This document shows, in pieces, positions 1 to 9,091 of a stretch of 64,000 nt of DNA (position 1 is its first letter; every line of letters begins with the position of its first letter). This DNA is from G963422445 sp963422445 (GTDB taxonomy: Bacteria; Pseudomonadota; Alphaproteobacteria; Thalassobaculales; Thalassobaculaceae): contig OY729512.2 in assembly GCA_963422445.2 (NCBI GenBank), positions 4,526,001 through 4,590,000 on the forward strand, in the 5' to 3' direction. Position numbers and translations under genes: made by a program. The notes under the pieces are model-generated. The model did no database searches and was not told where the DNA came from. It saw only the letters and a list, made by a program, of their open reading frames with translations.

Positions 1-239
1 CCAACCGGGTCCGACCCGACGACCCGGCCGCGGCGTCAGCCGAAGACTGGCACGACTTCGTCTACCTTCGTGACAATCCCCGCGGCCCGCATCTTGAATT
101 CTGGCAGCACGTATCGGGATGCCGCAGCTTTCTCAAGGTCTTCCGCGATACGCTGACGCACGAGGTTTTAGCCGTCGGGCGGCCAGGTGATGACCTTGAC
201 GTCAACGATCCGTCCACGTCAGTCCGAGCCGTGCCGTGA
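1..239 (+). CDS. soxD: Sarcosine oxidase delta subunit, 3' part (soxD)
   Basis: This is the C-terminal part of the small delta subunit of heterotetrameric sarcosine oxidase. The enzyme oxidatively demethylates sarcosine to glycine and passes the methyl group to tetrahydrofolate. The frame beginning at base 3 is open into the window edge and encodes ...DWHDFVYLRDNPRG, LEFWQHVSGC and RSFLKVFRDTLTHEV, which are typical SoxD C-terminal sequences. It stops with TGA at 237-239. The N-terminal zinc-binding cysteines of SoxD lie outside the window. The stop overlaps the soxA GTG start in the usual four-base GTGA arrangement, so the genes are translationally coupled. soxB should lie further upstream. 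Confidence 0.9.
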   Translation, partial: NRVRPDDPAAASAEDWHDFVYLRDNPRGPHLEFWQHVSGCRSFLKVFRDTLTHEVLAVGRPGDDLDVNDPSTSVRAVP

Positions 240-3200
240 TCTTCGCCCGCTCTGCAAATCAGCCGTTTCGGCTGGCCGAGGGCGGTGAGATCGACCGTTT
301 GGCCCCTGTCCGGTTCACCTTCGACGGAAAATCCCATATCGGCCATGTCGGTGACACGCTAGCCTCCGCACTGCTCGCCAATGGGGTTCGTCTGATCGGC
401 CGCAGCTTCAAATATCATCGACCGCGCGGCATCTACTCGGCTGGATCGGAAGAACCGAATGCGCTGGTTGCATTACGGAGCGGCGGACGCCACGAACCGA
501 ACACCCGCGCGACCATGGTCGAACTGCATGCAGGATTGGAGGCGCGCAGCCAGAACCGGTGGCCAAACCTGATTTTCGACGTGATGCAACTCAACGCTCT
601 CGCATCGCCGATTTTTGTTGCCGGCTTCTATTACAAAACCTTCATGGGGTTTCCCGGCTGGCATTTCTACGAGCGGTTCGTGCGCCGGGCCGCCGGAATG
701 GGAACAGGTACCTATGAGACTGACCCTGACCGGTATGACCGCATGCATGCCCATTGTGACGTTCTGGTGGTTGGCGGCGGTCCGGCCGGGCTTGCCGCCG
801 CGCTGACCGCCGGCCGGTCTGGCGCCAGGGTCATCGTGCTGGATGAGGGCGACCGCGCCGGCGGACGCCTGCGGGCCGAGCGCGAGACCCTCAACCACCG
901 TCCCGCAATGGCGTGGGCTGAGCAGGTGGTCAACGAACTCGAAGATCAGGATAATGTCACGATCCTCACACGGACAACCGGCTACGGGGTTTTCGACGGC
1001 AACGTTGTCGCCGGTATCGAGCGGGTCACCGACCATGTTCCAGTTCCTCCCGCCAACGCGGTTCGTCAACGGCACTGGACCATCCGGGCGGCCGAGATCG
1101 TGCTCGCAGCCGGGGCGACCGAACGGCCGCTGGTCTTCGCCGGAAACGACCGGCCAGGGGTGATGCTGGCAGCGGCAGCGCGAACTTATGTGAACCGCTT
1201 TGCCGTGCAACCCGGGCGGCGCGCAGTTGTCTTTACCAATAACGACGATGCCTATCGCACGGCGCTTGATCTGGTGCGGGCCAGCATCGAGGTCCGGGTC
1301 GTCGTCGATGTCCGTTCCGGCGGCCAGGGGGATCTCAGACAGCAGATCGAGGCCCTCGGAATCGAATGTCTTTGCGGCGCCGCGGTGACAGCCACGCATG
1401 GCTATCTCGGACTCACTGGGGTTGATGTGACGCCGCTCACAGGGGCCGGCGGCGCAGCCATGCATGTGTCCTGTGACCTGTTGGCGATCTCGGGCGGCTG
1501 GAGTCCGAATATTCATCTGCACAGCCACGCCGGAGCAAGGCCGGTTTACGATCCGGCTATCGCCGCCTTCACTCCGGGCCCGTCCGGCAGAGGCAAGGTC
1601 TTCGCTGGCGCGGCGCGCGGCGCCTTCAGTCTCGCCGATGCCCTGCAGGAGGGCGCTGCAGCCGGAGCCCGGGCCGCCGCGGAAACCGGGTTTGCAGTGC
1701 CCGCCATCGATCTGCCGCGAACCGACGAGCCAACCAGCGGACCGCTGCAAGCCTGTTGGCAAGTACCCGGAAAGGGCAAGAAATTCGTCGACCTGCAAGA
1801 TGACGTGACAGCCAGCGATATTGAACTTGCACATACGGAAGGGTATGTTTCGGTAGAACATCTGAAACGCTACACGACACTGGGCATGGGCGCGGACCAG
1901 GGCCGGACCAGTAACGTCAACGGCCTGGCGATTATGGCGGAAGCCCGCAACGTCACAATCCCGGATGTCGGCACGACGACGTTTCGCCCTCCTTACACCC
2001 CGGTCGCGATCGCCGCTTTTGCCGGACGGGATACGGGCCGGAATTTCGTGCCGACCCGGTATTCGGCGATTCACGACTGGCATGTTGCCAATGGTGCGGT
2101 CCTCGTCGAGGCCGAACACTGGCTGCGTCCCCAATATTATCTTCGCGAAGGCGAAGCCGACGACCGGGCCGGCATGGACCGCGCCGTGACCCGGGAAGTC
2201 AGGGAAACCCGCAACGGTGTCGGTCTGGTGGATGTTTCGACACTGGGAAAGATCGACATTCAGGGCTGTGACGCCGCCGAATTCCTGAACCGGATTTATA
2301 CGAATGGCTGGAAAACCCTGCCGGTCGGCCGCGCCCGCTACGGCCTCATGCTGCGCGAGGACGGCATGGTGTTCGACGACGGCACCACGTCACGGCTTGG
2401 CGATTGTCATTATTTCATGACCACCACCACAGCCAATGCCGGACCGGTTCTCAGTCATCTTGAGGAATATCTGCAGATCCACTGGCCGGATCTCGATGTC
2501 AAGGTGACGTCGATCACCGAACAATGGGCGGCGATGGCGCTTGCAGGCCCTCGCAGCCGGGATGTCCTCGCTGCTGTCGTCGACGACCTTGACGTCTCGG
2601 ATGCCGCGTTACCGTTCATGAGCGTGCGCGAAACCACGATCACCGACCGGTTCGCCCGCATTTTCCGTATCAGTTTCTCGGGCGAACGCGCCTACGAAAT
2701 CTACGTCGAGGCAGATCATGGTCAGGCCGTCTGGCACCGGATCATGGAAGCCGGCGCAGACCACTGCATCGTTCCTTACGGTACCGAAGCAATGGGAATC
2801 ATGCGAATTGAAAAAGGCCATGTCGCGGGCGGTGAACTCGACGGCCGGACGACAGCTGCCGATCTCGGGCTTGGCCGCATGGCAGGGGCGGGCAAGGAGT
2901 ATATCGGTAGGCGCATGATGGAACGGGAGGGTCTGGTCGATCCGGAGCGTCCTGCGCTCGTAGGCCTGGTTCCGGTTGACGGCGTCTCACGACCGCGCGC
3001 GGGCGCCATTCTCGTCGCCGACCGGACCGCGCAGCTGCCCGTGCCGAAACTCGGTCATGTATCGTCTTCGGCCTATCTGAGCCCAACTCTTGGCCATCCG
3101 ATTGCTCTCGGGCTGGTCGCCGGCGGCCGGCGCCGCGAAGGCGACACCCTCTGGTCAATGTTCCCGCTGCGGAACGAAGCTATCGAGGTTCGCGTTGTCG

Positions 3201-3244
3201 ATCCGGTATTCTGGGACAAGGACGGGGAGCGGCTCCATGGCTGA
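236..3244 (+). CDS. soxA: Sarcosine oxidase alpha subunit (soxA)
   Basis: This is the large alpha subunit (1002 aa) of cytoplasmic heterotetrameric sarcosine oxidase, which binds NAD and carries the folate-binding module. The N-terminal 100 residues match the SoxA ferredoxin-like domain (FRLAEGGEIDRLAPVRFTFDG-type start, FKYHRPRGI). A Rossmann dinucleotide-binding motif VLVVGGGPAGLA lies at about residues 176-187. From about residue 640 to the end there is a GcvT/aminomethyltransferase-like domain (GLVDVSTLGKIDI, YGTEAMGIMRIEKGH) that accepts the methyl group on tetrahydrofolate. Length is normal for the family. The GTG at 236 overlaps the soxD stop. The 3' end overlaps soxG by 8 bases, which supports one soxBDAG operon. 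Confidence 0.95.
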   Translation: MIFARSANQPFRLAEGGEIDRLAPVRFTFDGKSHIGHVGDTLASALLANGVRLIGRSFKYHRPRGIYSAGSEEPNALVALRSGGRHEPNTRATMVELHAGLEARSQNRWPNLIFDVMQLNALASPIFVAGFYYKTFMGFPGWHFYERFVRRAAGMGTGTYETDPDRYDRMHAHCDVLVVGGGPAGLAAALTAGRSGARVIVLDEGDRAGGRLRAERETLNHRPAMAWAEQVVNELEDQDNVTILTRTTGYGVFDGNVVAGIERVTDHVPVPPANAVRQRHWTIRAAEIVLAAGATERPLVFAGNDRPGVMLAAAARTYVNRFAVQPGRRAVVFTNNDDAYRTALDLVRASIEVRVVVDVRSGGQGDLRQQIEALGIECLCGAAVTATHGYLGLTGVDVTPLTGAGGAAMHVSCDLLAISGGWSPNIHLHSHAGARPVYDPAIAAFTPGPSGRGKVFAGAARGAFSLADALQEGAAAGARAAAETGFAVPAIDLPRTDEPTSGPLQACWQVPGKGKKFVDLQDDVTASDIELAHTEGYVSVEHLKRYTTLGMGADQGRTSNVNGLAIMAEARNVTIPDVGTTTFRPPYTPVAIAAFAGRDTGRNFVPTRYSAIHDWHVANGAVLVEAEHWLRPQYYLREGEADDRAGMDRAVTREVRETRNGVGLVDVSTLGKIDIQGCDAAEFLNRIYTNGWKTLPVGRARYGLMLREDGMVFDDGTTSRLGDCHYFMTTTTANAGPVLSHLEEYLQIHWPDLDVKVTSITEQWAAMALAGPRSRDVLAAVVDDLDVSDAALPFMSVRETTITDRFARIFRISFSGERAYEIYVEADHGQAVWHRIMEAGADHCIVPYGTEAMGIMRIEKGHVAGGELDGRTTAADLGLGRMAGAGKEYIGRRMMEREGLVDPERPALVGLVPVDGVSRPRAGAILVADRTAQLPVPKLGHVSSSAYLSPTLGHPIALGLVAGGRRREGDTLWSMFPLRNEAIEVRVVDPVFWDKDGERLHG

Positions 3245-3860
3245 TATGGAGCATCGCAGTGCGCCAGTCCGGTTGTCCGCTCTCTCCGAGGCGATGGCGC
3301 CCGGCACTTACGGGACTGGCGATTATCGCGGTTGCGGTGTGACGTTCACCGAGCGCCATCCGCTTTCGATCGTGCAGATCGAAGCCCGAACGGACCAGGT
3401 TGCCGCAATGCTCAATGCCGTGTTCGACGCGTTCGGCATGCGGCCTGACGAGAATTCCAACAGAAGTTGCGGCGACGATCGGCAACGCATCCTCTGGACC
3501 GGTCCGAACAGGTGGCTGTCGGTCATGCCTGACAACGGCTCACCGGCGGTGTCCGGCTTCGACCCTGTGTTTGCGACCGAAGCGGCAGTCGTCGATCTGT
3601 CACATGGCCGTGCGGTCATCCGGATTTCCGGACGGTCGGCGCGATCGGTCCTGATGAAGGGCAGTTCGCTTGACTGGCATCCACGGGGTACAGCGCCGGA
3701 CTCCTGCGCGCAAACGGCGTTGTTTCATATCCCTGCCCTGATCGACTGCCGCGACATCGATGTCTTCGATCTTTACGCCGCCCGCGGCTACGCCCGGAGC
3801 CTCTGGCATCATGTTGCCGACGCGGCCGCAGAGTATGGCTATCAAGCTCGACGCCCCTGA
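3237..3860 (+). CDS. soxG: Sarcosine oxidase gamma subunit (soxG)
   Basis: This is the gamma subunit of heterotetrameric sarcosine oxidase (207 aa), a structural subunit related to GcvT-like folds. The reading frame is open further upstream, but the ATG at 3237 gives the usual SoxG N-terminus (MADMEHRSAPVRLSAL) and overlaps the soxA stop by 8 bases, so it is chosen as the start. Supporting segments are RILWTGPNRWLSVMP and VVDLSHGRAVIRISG, followed by a C-terminal region ending in ...VADAAAEYGYQ. It is the last gene of the operon. Downstream there is IS debris. Confidence 0.88.
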   Translation: MADMEHRSAPVRLSALSEAMAPGTYGTGDYRGCGVTFTERHPLSIVQIEARTDQVAAMLNAVFDAFGMRPDENSNRSCGDDRQRILWTGPNRWLSVMPDNGSPAVSGFDPVFATEAAVVDLSHGRAVIRISGRSARSVLMKGSSLDWHPRGTAPDSCAQTALFHIPALIDCRDIDVFDLYAARGYARSLWHHVADAAAEYGYQARRP

Positions 3861-4166
3861 CCCGGCTGGATGTCTGGTCGAACCCATCCCGAACCAAGCG
3901 TCCCAACCCCGGGGCGCCAGGCGCTGCATCCTGATGCGTGCCGGATTGCCCGATCTCCGGGCTGTCGGCGCCAAGGTTGTTATCCACCCGTTTCAGATCG
4001 AGCGATTGCCGAAGGTAGATCATCACGCAGACTGTCTTTGCCCGGCGTGTTATCGACGATCTCATTCATCAGGACGATATCGTCAACATACTCCACCATA
4101 CGATATTCGTAGCTGGCGCGGTTTTTCGTGCACACGAGCTTGATCGGCCCGGAGCGTCTTTCTATC
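3861..4166. other. Gap with unrecognised minus-strand ORF end
   Basis: No gene can be supported here. A minus-strand frame is open through 3980-4166 (ASYEYRMVEYVDDIV, LMNEIVDNTPGKDSL) in continuation with the ISKra4 remnant. That stretch does not resemble an ISKra4 transposase, so it may be the end of a different, broken gene joined through the 51-bp palindrome. No function is assigned. Confidence 0.4.
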
Positions 4167-4217
4167 GGAGCTTTTTGCAAAACTGCCGACCCGACCGGCA
4201 ATTTTGCAAGAAGCTCC
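4167..4217. repeat. 51-bp palindromic element made of IS ends
   Basis: The left arm GGAGCTTTTTGCAAAACTGC and the right arm GCAATTTTGCAAGAAGCTCC are inverted copies of each other with two mismatches, around a short centre. The right arm, read on the minus strand, equals the left terminus of the IS1182-like elements at 22508 and 33340 (GAGCTTCTTGCAAAATTGCC). The element therefore looks like a miniature derivative (MITE) or the scar of that IS. It sits inside the ISKra4 transposase remnant and ends the recognisable transposase sequence. Confidence 0.65.
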
Positions 4218-4568
4218 ATCTTCAATTGATTACCGACTCTGTCGTAAAATCCGACCGTATCACAGCACGCCTCCCGCCAGGCCGCGTCCGGATGCGACCG
4301 GGCCCGCGGCTGAAGCGGCACCATGATGCCGTCCAGCGACACCGTCACGCTCCGCGTCGCCGCCGGAATGCCCGCCTCGGCCCGGAGACCGGACAGAACC
4401 GGTTCGCGGATCGACTCCCAAGTCTCATGGACCCCGACCATCAGACGCTGAAGCATGCTGACAGACGGTCTCATGCCGCCAACTCTCTCAGAGCCTGACC
4501 TAAAATTGGTTGGGTGGTCTTGCATGGTGTATCTTGGTGGGTGAACACTCACACCATGGGGGCACATC

Positions 4569-5428
4569 ATGCCTTGGAACGAGACCACCCGGAAGCAGTA
4601 TAGCCGTAAGACGGAGCGTTACGAAAGCGATCTGACCGATGCCGAGTGGGTCTTGCTGGACCCGCTTCTTCCATCGTCGCGCCGGCTTGGTCGTCCCCGT
4701 CAGGCGGACCTGCGCGACGTGGTGAACGCGATCGCCTACATGCTCTGGACAGGGTGTAGTTGGCGGGCATTACCGAAGGATTTTCCGGTGTTTACGACAG
4801 TTCAGACCTATTTCGACGCGTGGTCCCGGTCGGGGTCCTGGAGCAGGTTTGCGCCCGTTTTACGACGCTCGAGCGGCTCCGGTCGGGGCGCAGTGCGGAC
4901 CCGAGCGCGGCCGTCATCGACAGTCAGAGCGTGCCGACGGTCGAAGCGGGCAGCGAGGAATGCGGCGACGATGCCGGCAAGACGATCAAAGGCCGCAAGC
5001 GTCACCTTGCCGTCGACGTCGACGGCAACATGCTTGCCGCCCAGGTCCATCCGGCGCACATCCAGGACCGGGATGGCGCGCTTCCCTTGTTGCTGGCGTT
5101 GCAGGCCGGTCAGAACACGGTGCAGATCGTGTTTGCCGACGGCGCCTATGGCAGCGACAAGCTGGCAAGCGCGCTCAAGGAAGCGAATGGCCCGATCCCT
5201 GTGGAGGTCATCGGAAAACCCAGGGATACCAAGGGGATCATCGTCATGTCCCGGCGCTGGGTGGTCGAACGCACCTTCGGATGGCTGCGCCGCTGTCGGC
5301 GCCTCTCCAGAGACTTCGAGCGATCCATCGCCAGCTCCCTCGCTTGGCTCCTGCTGGCTCTAAGCCGTGACCTGCATGCGCCGCCTCGGACGCATGCAGG
5401 TCACTGTCACGAATTGATATCATTATGA
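4569..5428 (+). CDS. IS5-family (IS427-type) transposase, two frames
   Basis: This is a DDE transposase in two overlapping frames. The first frame starts at the ATG at 4569 (MPWNETTRKQY, YESDLTDAEWVLLDPLLP, LGRPRQADLRDVVNAI). The second frame, one base back, is open from 4760 and carries the catalytic core (AAVIDSQSVPTVEAG, KGRKRHLAVDVDGN, FADGAYGSDKLASAL, RRWVVERTFGWLRR). The -1 shift between frames is typical of programmed frameshifting in the IS427 group, so the gene may still be functional. I could not identify the slippery site with certainty. Confidence 0.78.
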
Positions 5429-5440
5429 TTCAAACACTAA

Positions 5441-6616
5441 GGATTGTCTGAACAAGTCGGCTCTGTCACAATTGGTTTCTTGGTGACGGAGTGGAGTGCG
5501 AGCCATGGAGCAAGCGATGTCTGCGGAGCTGGAGCACGACCTGAAGAAGCGTCGGACGCGGCGCGAGGTCTTTCTCGAGACGATGGACGGGCTGGTTCCC
5601 TGGGAGCGGCTGGAGGCCCGCATCGAGCCGTTCTACCCGAAGGCCGGTCGCGGTCGGCGGCCTTATCCGCTGAGCGTGATGCTGCGGGTGCACTGGGTTG
5701 CAGCTGTTCTACAATCTGAGCGACCCTGGGATGGAGGACCTGCTCTACGAGGTGAAGTCGGTACGGCGGTTTGTGGGGCTGCGCCTCTCGGGTGCGCTGC
5801 CTGACGAGACGACGATCCTGCATTTCCGCCACTTGCTGGAGACGCACGGTCTGGGTGAGACGCTGTTCGAGGAGATCAACGCACATCTGGCCTCTCTCGG
5901 ACACCGCTTGAGCAAGGGGACGATCGTGGACGCGAGTCTCATTGCCGCGCCGTCGTCGACGAAGAACCGCAAGGGCGAGCGGGACCCGGAGATGCATCAG
6001 ACGAAGAAGGGCAATCAGTGGCATTTCGGAATGAAGGCGCACATCGGGGTGGATGCGCAGTCGGGCTTGACGCACAGCGTGGAGACGACGCCAGCGAACG
6101 TCTCGGATGTGGCGACGGCGCACGCGCTGTTGCACGGGGGCGAGGAGCAGGTGTGGGGTGACGCGGGCTATCAGGGGGTGGACAAGCGCGCGGAGAACCG
6201 GGACACGGACGTGGACTGGGATGTGGCGATGAAGCCCGGCAAGCGCCGGGGGCTGGACAAGGCGGGCCCGGCGTCGGAGAGGCGCAAGGCGTCGGTTCGG
6301 GCCAAGGTGGAACATCCGTTCCTGTATGTGAAGCGCCACTTCGGCTACGCGAAGGTGCGCTATCGGGGGCTGGCGAAGAACACGCAACCATCGCCGTGCT
6401 GCTCGGGTTCACCAATCTGCTCATCGCGGGGCGCGACGCCACCGCCTGACGTGGGGGGAGTCCGTCCGCAACCGCCGCAAGGCGGCGGGGACGGTCGACT
6501 CGGGCATCGAAATCCCCATTTCCTGGCACGACAACACGTCCCCGATGGGCTCTGGCGTTTCATCCACGGGCCACGACACCCGTATACCCGAAAAAACCGA
6601 CTTGTTCAGACAATCC
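5441..6616 (+). mobile_element. IS5-family element nested in the IS427-type element
   Basis: The inverted ends are GGATTGTCTGAACAAGTCGG on the left and the exact complement CCGACTTGTTCAGACAATCC on the right. A CTAA duplication flanks it (5437-5440 and 6617-6620), matching the YTAR target of the IS5 group. The element is 1176 bp and carries one transposase gene broken by two frameshifts. It is the youngest insertion in this nest. Confidence 0.85.
5505..6449 (+). pseudogene. IS5-family transposase with two frameshifts
   Basis: This is an IS5-group DDE transposase. The N-terminus (MEQAMSAELEHDLKKRRTR, LEARIEPFYPKAGRGRRPY) runs to about 5692, where one extra base shifts the frame. It resumes from 5698 as MQLFYNLSDPGMEDLLYEV and continues through KGTIVDASLIAAPSSTKN, EQVWGDAGYQGVDKR and ASVRAKVEHPFLYVKR. 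Near 6380 a second shift breaks the conserved end, which in the other frame reads IAVLLGFTNLLIAGRDATA before the stop at 6447. The order of DDE motifs is complete, but the gene is not readable as one frame. Confidence 0.75.
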
Positions 6617-7128
6617 CTAACCAATTTTAGGTCAGACACTCAAGGATATCGACACAGTCGCGCAGCGTGCATTACCCCATCATGAAAGGTCCGATCTCCG
6701 CCGCCGGGCCGGTCGGATAATCCGCGACAAGACCCAGGCTCTCATCAACCGGACCAAGCGATGTCGACATGCCTGAACAGCGATAGCGCGGCCGCAGATA
6801 CGAGACCGGACCCAGGGACGACATGATCGTGTGTCGGGTCGGAGCAACACGTCGATAAACCCGGCCGTCCCGTTCAAGGGTGTCAGGATCGGCAGGACGA
6901 TCATCGATCTCCTTGGCCAGAACGCAGCAGCCCACGTCATTCAATGTCGTTTTGAGCTGCGTATCAAAAGCCGCGAAACTCCAGGAAACATCGCTGGCCT
7001 TCAACGGCTCCCGACACAGGGTCGAAATCTGGGTCGGACTCTCGGCGAAAACAAGTTCGACATCCGGCGTGGGCGCGTCATCGGACAACGAGCCGGACGC
7101 GGCGGAAGGTAACAGCGATACCGGCCTC

Positions 7129-7192
7129 GGGATACTCCTGATCTAGTGTGTTTATATCCAATTATACCACAATTTGTGGGTTGGAGTATCCC
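7129..7192. repeat. Inverted repeat upstream of cas4-cas1
   Basis: GGGATACTCC (7129-7138) and GGAGTATCCC (7183-7192) are perfect 10-bp inverted repeats around an AT-rich 44-bp centre. Both arms are followed by TGATCT or CTGATCT. It may be the terminal repeat of the decayed ISKra4-type element or a regulatory hairpin or operator for the cas genes. The sequence cannot decide between these. Confidence 0.45.
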
Positions 7193-7354
7193 CTGATCTC
7201 ACAGCAACGCCACAGATGGAGCCGACAACACGGCAGACCACCGGATCTCGCAGAAAATCACCGCATCACGACACGATCTAGAACCCCTTGACTCGTTGAT
7301 AATAAGTAATTTCTTCTTCACCATGCTAGAATAACACCCGTGTGGACCCTTCTC

Positions 7355-9079
7355 ATGAGTACCGAACAACTCGACCTGCATCTCCCGGCGCCGCCGGCGA
7401 CCGGCGCGACTCCCCTCGTGCCGGCGCGGATGGTCAACGAGTTCGTCTACTGTCCACGCCTCGCCTATCTGATGTGGAGTCAGGCGGAGTGGGTGGAGAC
7501 CGCCGACACGGTAGACGGGCGGCGCATCCACGCTCGTGTTGATAGGGCCGGTGCTCCTCTGTCTGGACCGGGGTCACAGGACATCGACGGCGAGAAAATC
7601 ACTACCCGATCAATCACTTTGTCTTCGGAGCGGCTTGGTGTCATCGCCAAAATCGACATCGCCGAGGTCGACGGCGACGCTGTGACCCCTGTTGACTACA
7701 AGCGTGGAAAGCGCCCACATGTCGCTCAAGGTGCTTACGAGCCGGAACGCGTTCAGGTCTGTCTTCAGGCTCTGCTTCTCGAGGAACATGGCTACAGGGC
7801 TGCGGCAGGAGCGATCTGGTACGCCGAGAGCCGCGAGCGGGTGCGTGTCGAGTTCACCGAGGAACTGCGCGCGAGGGCGCGCGACGCGGTGAGCCGGTTA
7901 AGGCTCACCGTTTCTCAGCGGCGTATTCCACCGCCTCTGCAGGACAGTCCCAAATGCCCGCGCTGCGCCCTCGTCTCAGTCTGTCTGCCGGACGAGACGA
8001 GGGCGCTCGGTGGTTCCGACCTTGCTCCGCGCCCGATCGCAGTCGGCCAGGACGACGCGCTGCCCCTGGTCGTTCAGTCGCAACGGGCGCGCATCAGCAA
8101 GCAAGGAGACACGCTCAAGATCAGCGACGAGGAGCAAGGCGATGTGACGGTAAGGTTGAACGAGCTATCGGACCTCGCCCTGTTTGGTAATGTCTCGATA
8201 ACGACGCCGGCCCTCAATGCCCTCATGGAACGCGAGATTCCGGTTGCCTTCCACAGCCACGGCGGATGGTTTCGGGGGCTCGCCCAGGGCATCGGCCATC
8301 GCAACGTGGAGGTCCGCACGGCGCAATACCGCGCGAGCTTTGACGATGGCGCCCGTCTGCGCTTCGCTCGCGATTTGGTTCTCGCTAAGATCGTCAACCA
8401 GCGTACCATTCTGCGACGTAACTGGCGCGGCGATGCGAATACGCGCAAGACCGCGCTCACTCGGCTCCAGGTGGCGCGCCGAGCGGCGGGCACCGCCACT
8501 AGGCTGGACCAGCTTCTAGGGCACGAAGGTGACGCGGCGGCAATCTATTTCCGGGCATTCGCGGAGTTGCTGACACCGCCCGAGTCTGGAGGTTGCGGTG
8601 CGCTAGAGCCCTTCTACTTCGAAACCCGCAACCGGCGACCGCCACGCGACCCGGTGAACGCCATGCTGTCGCTGGCCTACGCAATGCTGACCCGCCATCT
8701 GACAGTGGCGATCGCCTCCGTCGGCCTCGATCCCTATCGCGGGATGTTCCACGAGCCGCGCTACGGTCGCCCGGCGCTGGCGCTCGACATCATGGAGCCA
8801 TTCCGCCCGATCATCGCCGATTCGGTCGTGCTGTCGGCGATAAACACGGGCGAGGTGAAACCGAGCGACTTCGTGTCCGGCGCTACCGGCACGGCGTTGA
8901 CATCGGCCGGGCGGCGGCGCTTCGTCGGCGCGTTCGAGCGGCGTCTGTCGCAGGAGACGAGCCATCCGCTATTCGGTTATCGGCTCAGCATGCGCAGGCT
9001 GCTAACGTTGCAGGCACGGCTGCTGAGCCGCCATTTCCTAGGCGAGCTTGCTCGTTATCCCCACTATTTGCCGAGGTGA
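7355..9079 (+). CDS. cas4-cas1: Cas4-Cas1 fusion, CRISPR spacer integrase
   Basis: This is a fused adaptation protein of 574 aa. The Cas4 part processes prespacers and selects PAM-bearing ends, and the Cas1 part integrates spacers with Cas2. The Cas4 domain (about residues 20-215) shows the four cysteines of the Fe-S cluster (C33 in FVYCPRLAY, and C201, C204, C210 in CPRCALVSVC) and the nuclease motif PVDYKRGK (D114, K116). The Cas1 domain (about 230-574) keeps its metal ligands: E391 (LLGHEGDAAAIYF), H466 (GMFHEPRYG) and D478/E481 (LALDIMEPFRP). Such fusions are known in type I-G (formerly I-U) and V-B systems. The frame is open from a GTG at 7340, but the ATG at 7355 is preferred. No effector gene accompanies it. 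Confidence 0.95.
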   Translation: MSTEQLDLHLPAPPATGATPLVPARMVNEFVYCPRLAYLMWSQAEWVETADTVDGRRIHARVDRAGAPLSGPGSQDIDGEKITTRSITLSSERLGVIAKIDIAEVDGDAVTPVDYKRGKRPHVAQGAYEPERVQVCLQALLLEEHGYRAAAGAIWYAESRERVRVEFTEELRARARDAVSRLRLTVSQRRIPPPLQDSPKCPRCALVSVCLPDETRALGGSDLAPRPIAVGQDDALPLVVQSQRARISKQGDTLKISDEEQGDVTVRLNELSDLALFGNVSITTPALNALMEREIPVAFHSHGGWFRGLAQGIGHRNVEVRTAQYRASFDDGARLRFARDLVLAKIVNQRTILRRNWRGDANTRKTALTRLQVARRAAGTATRLDQLLGHEGDAAAIYFRAFAELLTPPESGGCGALEPFYFETRNRRPPRDPVNAMLSLAYAMLTRHLTVAIASVGLDPYRGMFHEPRYGRPALALDIMEPFRPIIADSVVLSAINTGEVKPSDFVSGATGTALTSAGRRRFVGAFERRLSQETSHPLFGYRLSMRRLLTLQARLLSRHFLGELARYPHYLPR

Positions 9080-9091
9080 GGAGCTGGCGGC

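Larger units (their letters stand above)
4491..6638 (+). mobile_element. IS5-family (IS427-type) element, interrupted by a second IS5-family element
   Basis: The ends are inverted repeats: GAGCCTGACCTAAAATTGG on the left and, reverse-complemented, TGTCTGACCTAAAATTGG on the right. A 4-bp target duplication CTCA flanks it (4487-4490 and 6639-6642). The original element is about 970 bp and carries a two-frame transposase. A second IS element (5441-6616) is inserted close to its right end. A related copy lies at 38732-41724 and a decayed relative at 51728. Confidence 0.82.
4218..7088 (-). pseudogene. ISKra4-type transposase, split and decayed
   Basis: Two minus-strand pieces belong to one ISKra4-like transposase. 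The N-terminal piece (7088 down to 6639) reads LKASDVSWSFAAFDTQL, then RDGRVYRRVAPTRHTI and GPVSYLRPRYRC. The C-terminal piece (4490 down to 4218) reads TRSVTVSLDGIMVPL, CCDTVGFYDRVGN. An IS5-family element (4491-6638) sits between them, flanked by a CTCA duplication. Removing it joins the pieces in frame (...VDILE-RVGGMRPSVSML). An in-frame TAA at about 6672 and truncation at the 51-bp palindrome show that the gene was already decaying. It lies directly upstream of the cas genes. Confidence 0.65.

Noticed and set aside
473..2134. 553-codon minus-strand frame opposite soxA
   Set aside because: A shadow frame on the antisense strand of a GC-rich gene; the plus strand encodes a full, recognised SoxA.
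6639..7354. tracrRNA or anti-repeat upstream of cas4-cas1, expected for a V-B system
   Set aside because: No stretch complementary to the repeat beyond a few bases was found by eye; the region is ISKra4 remnant and an unrelated inverted repeat.
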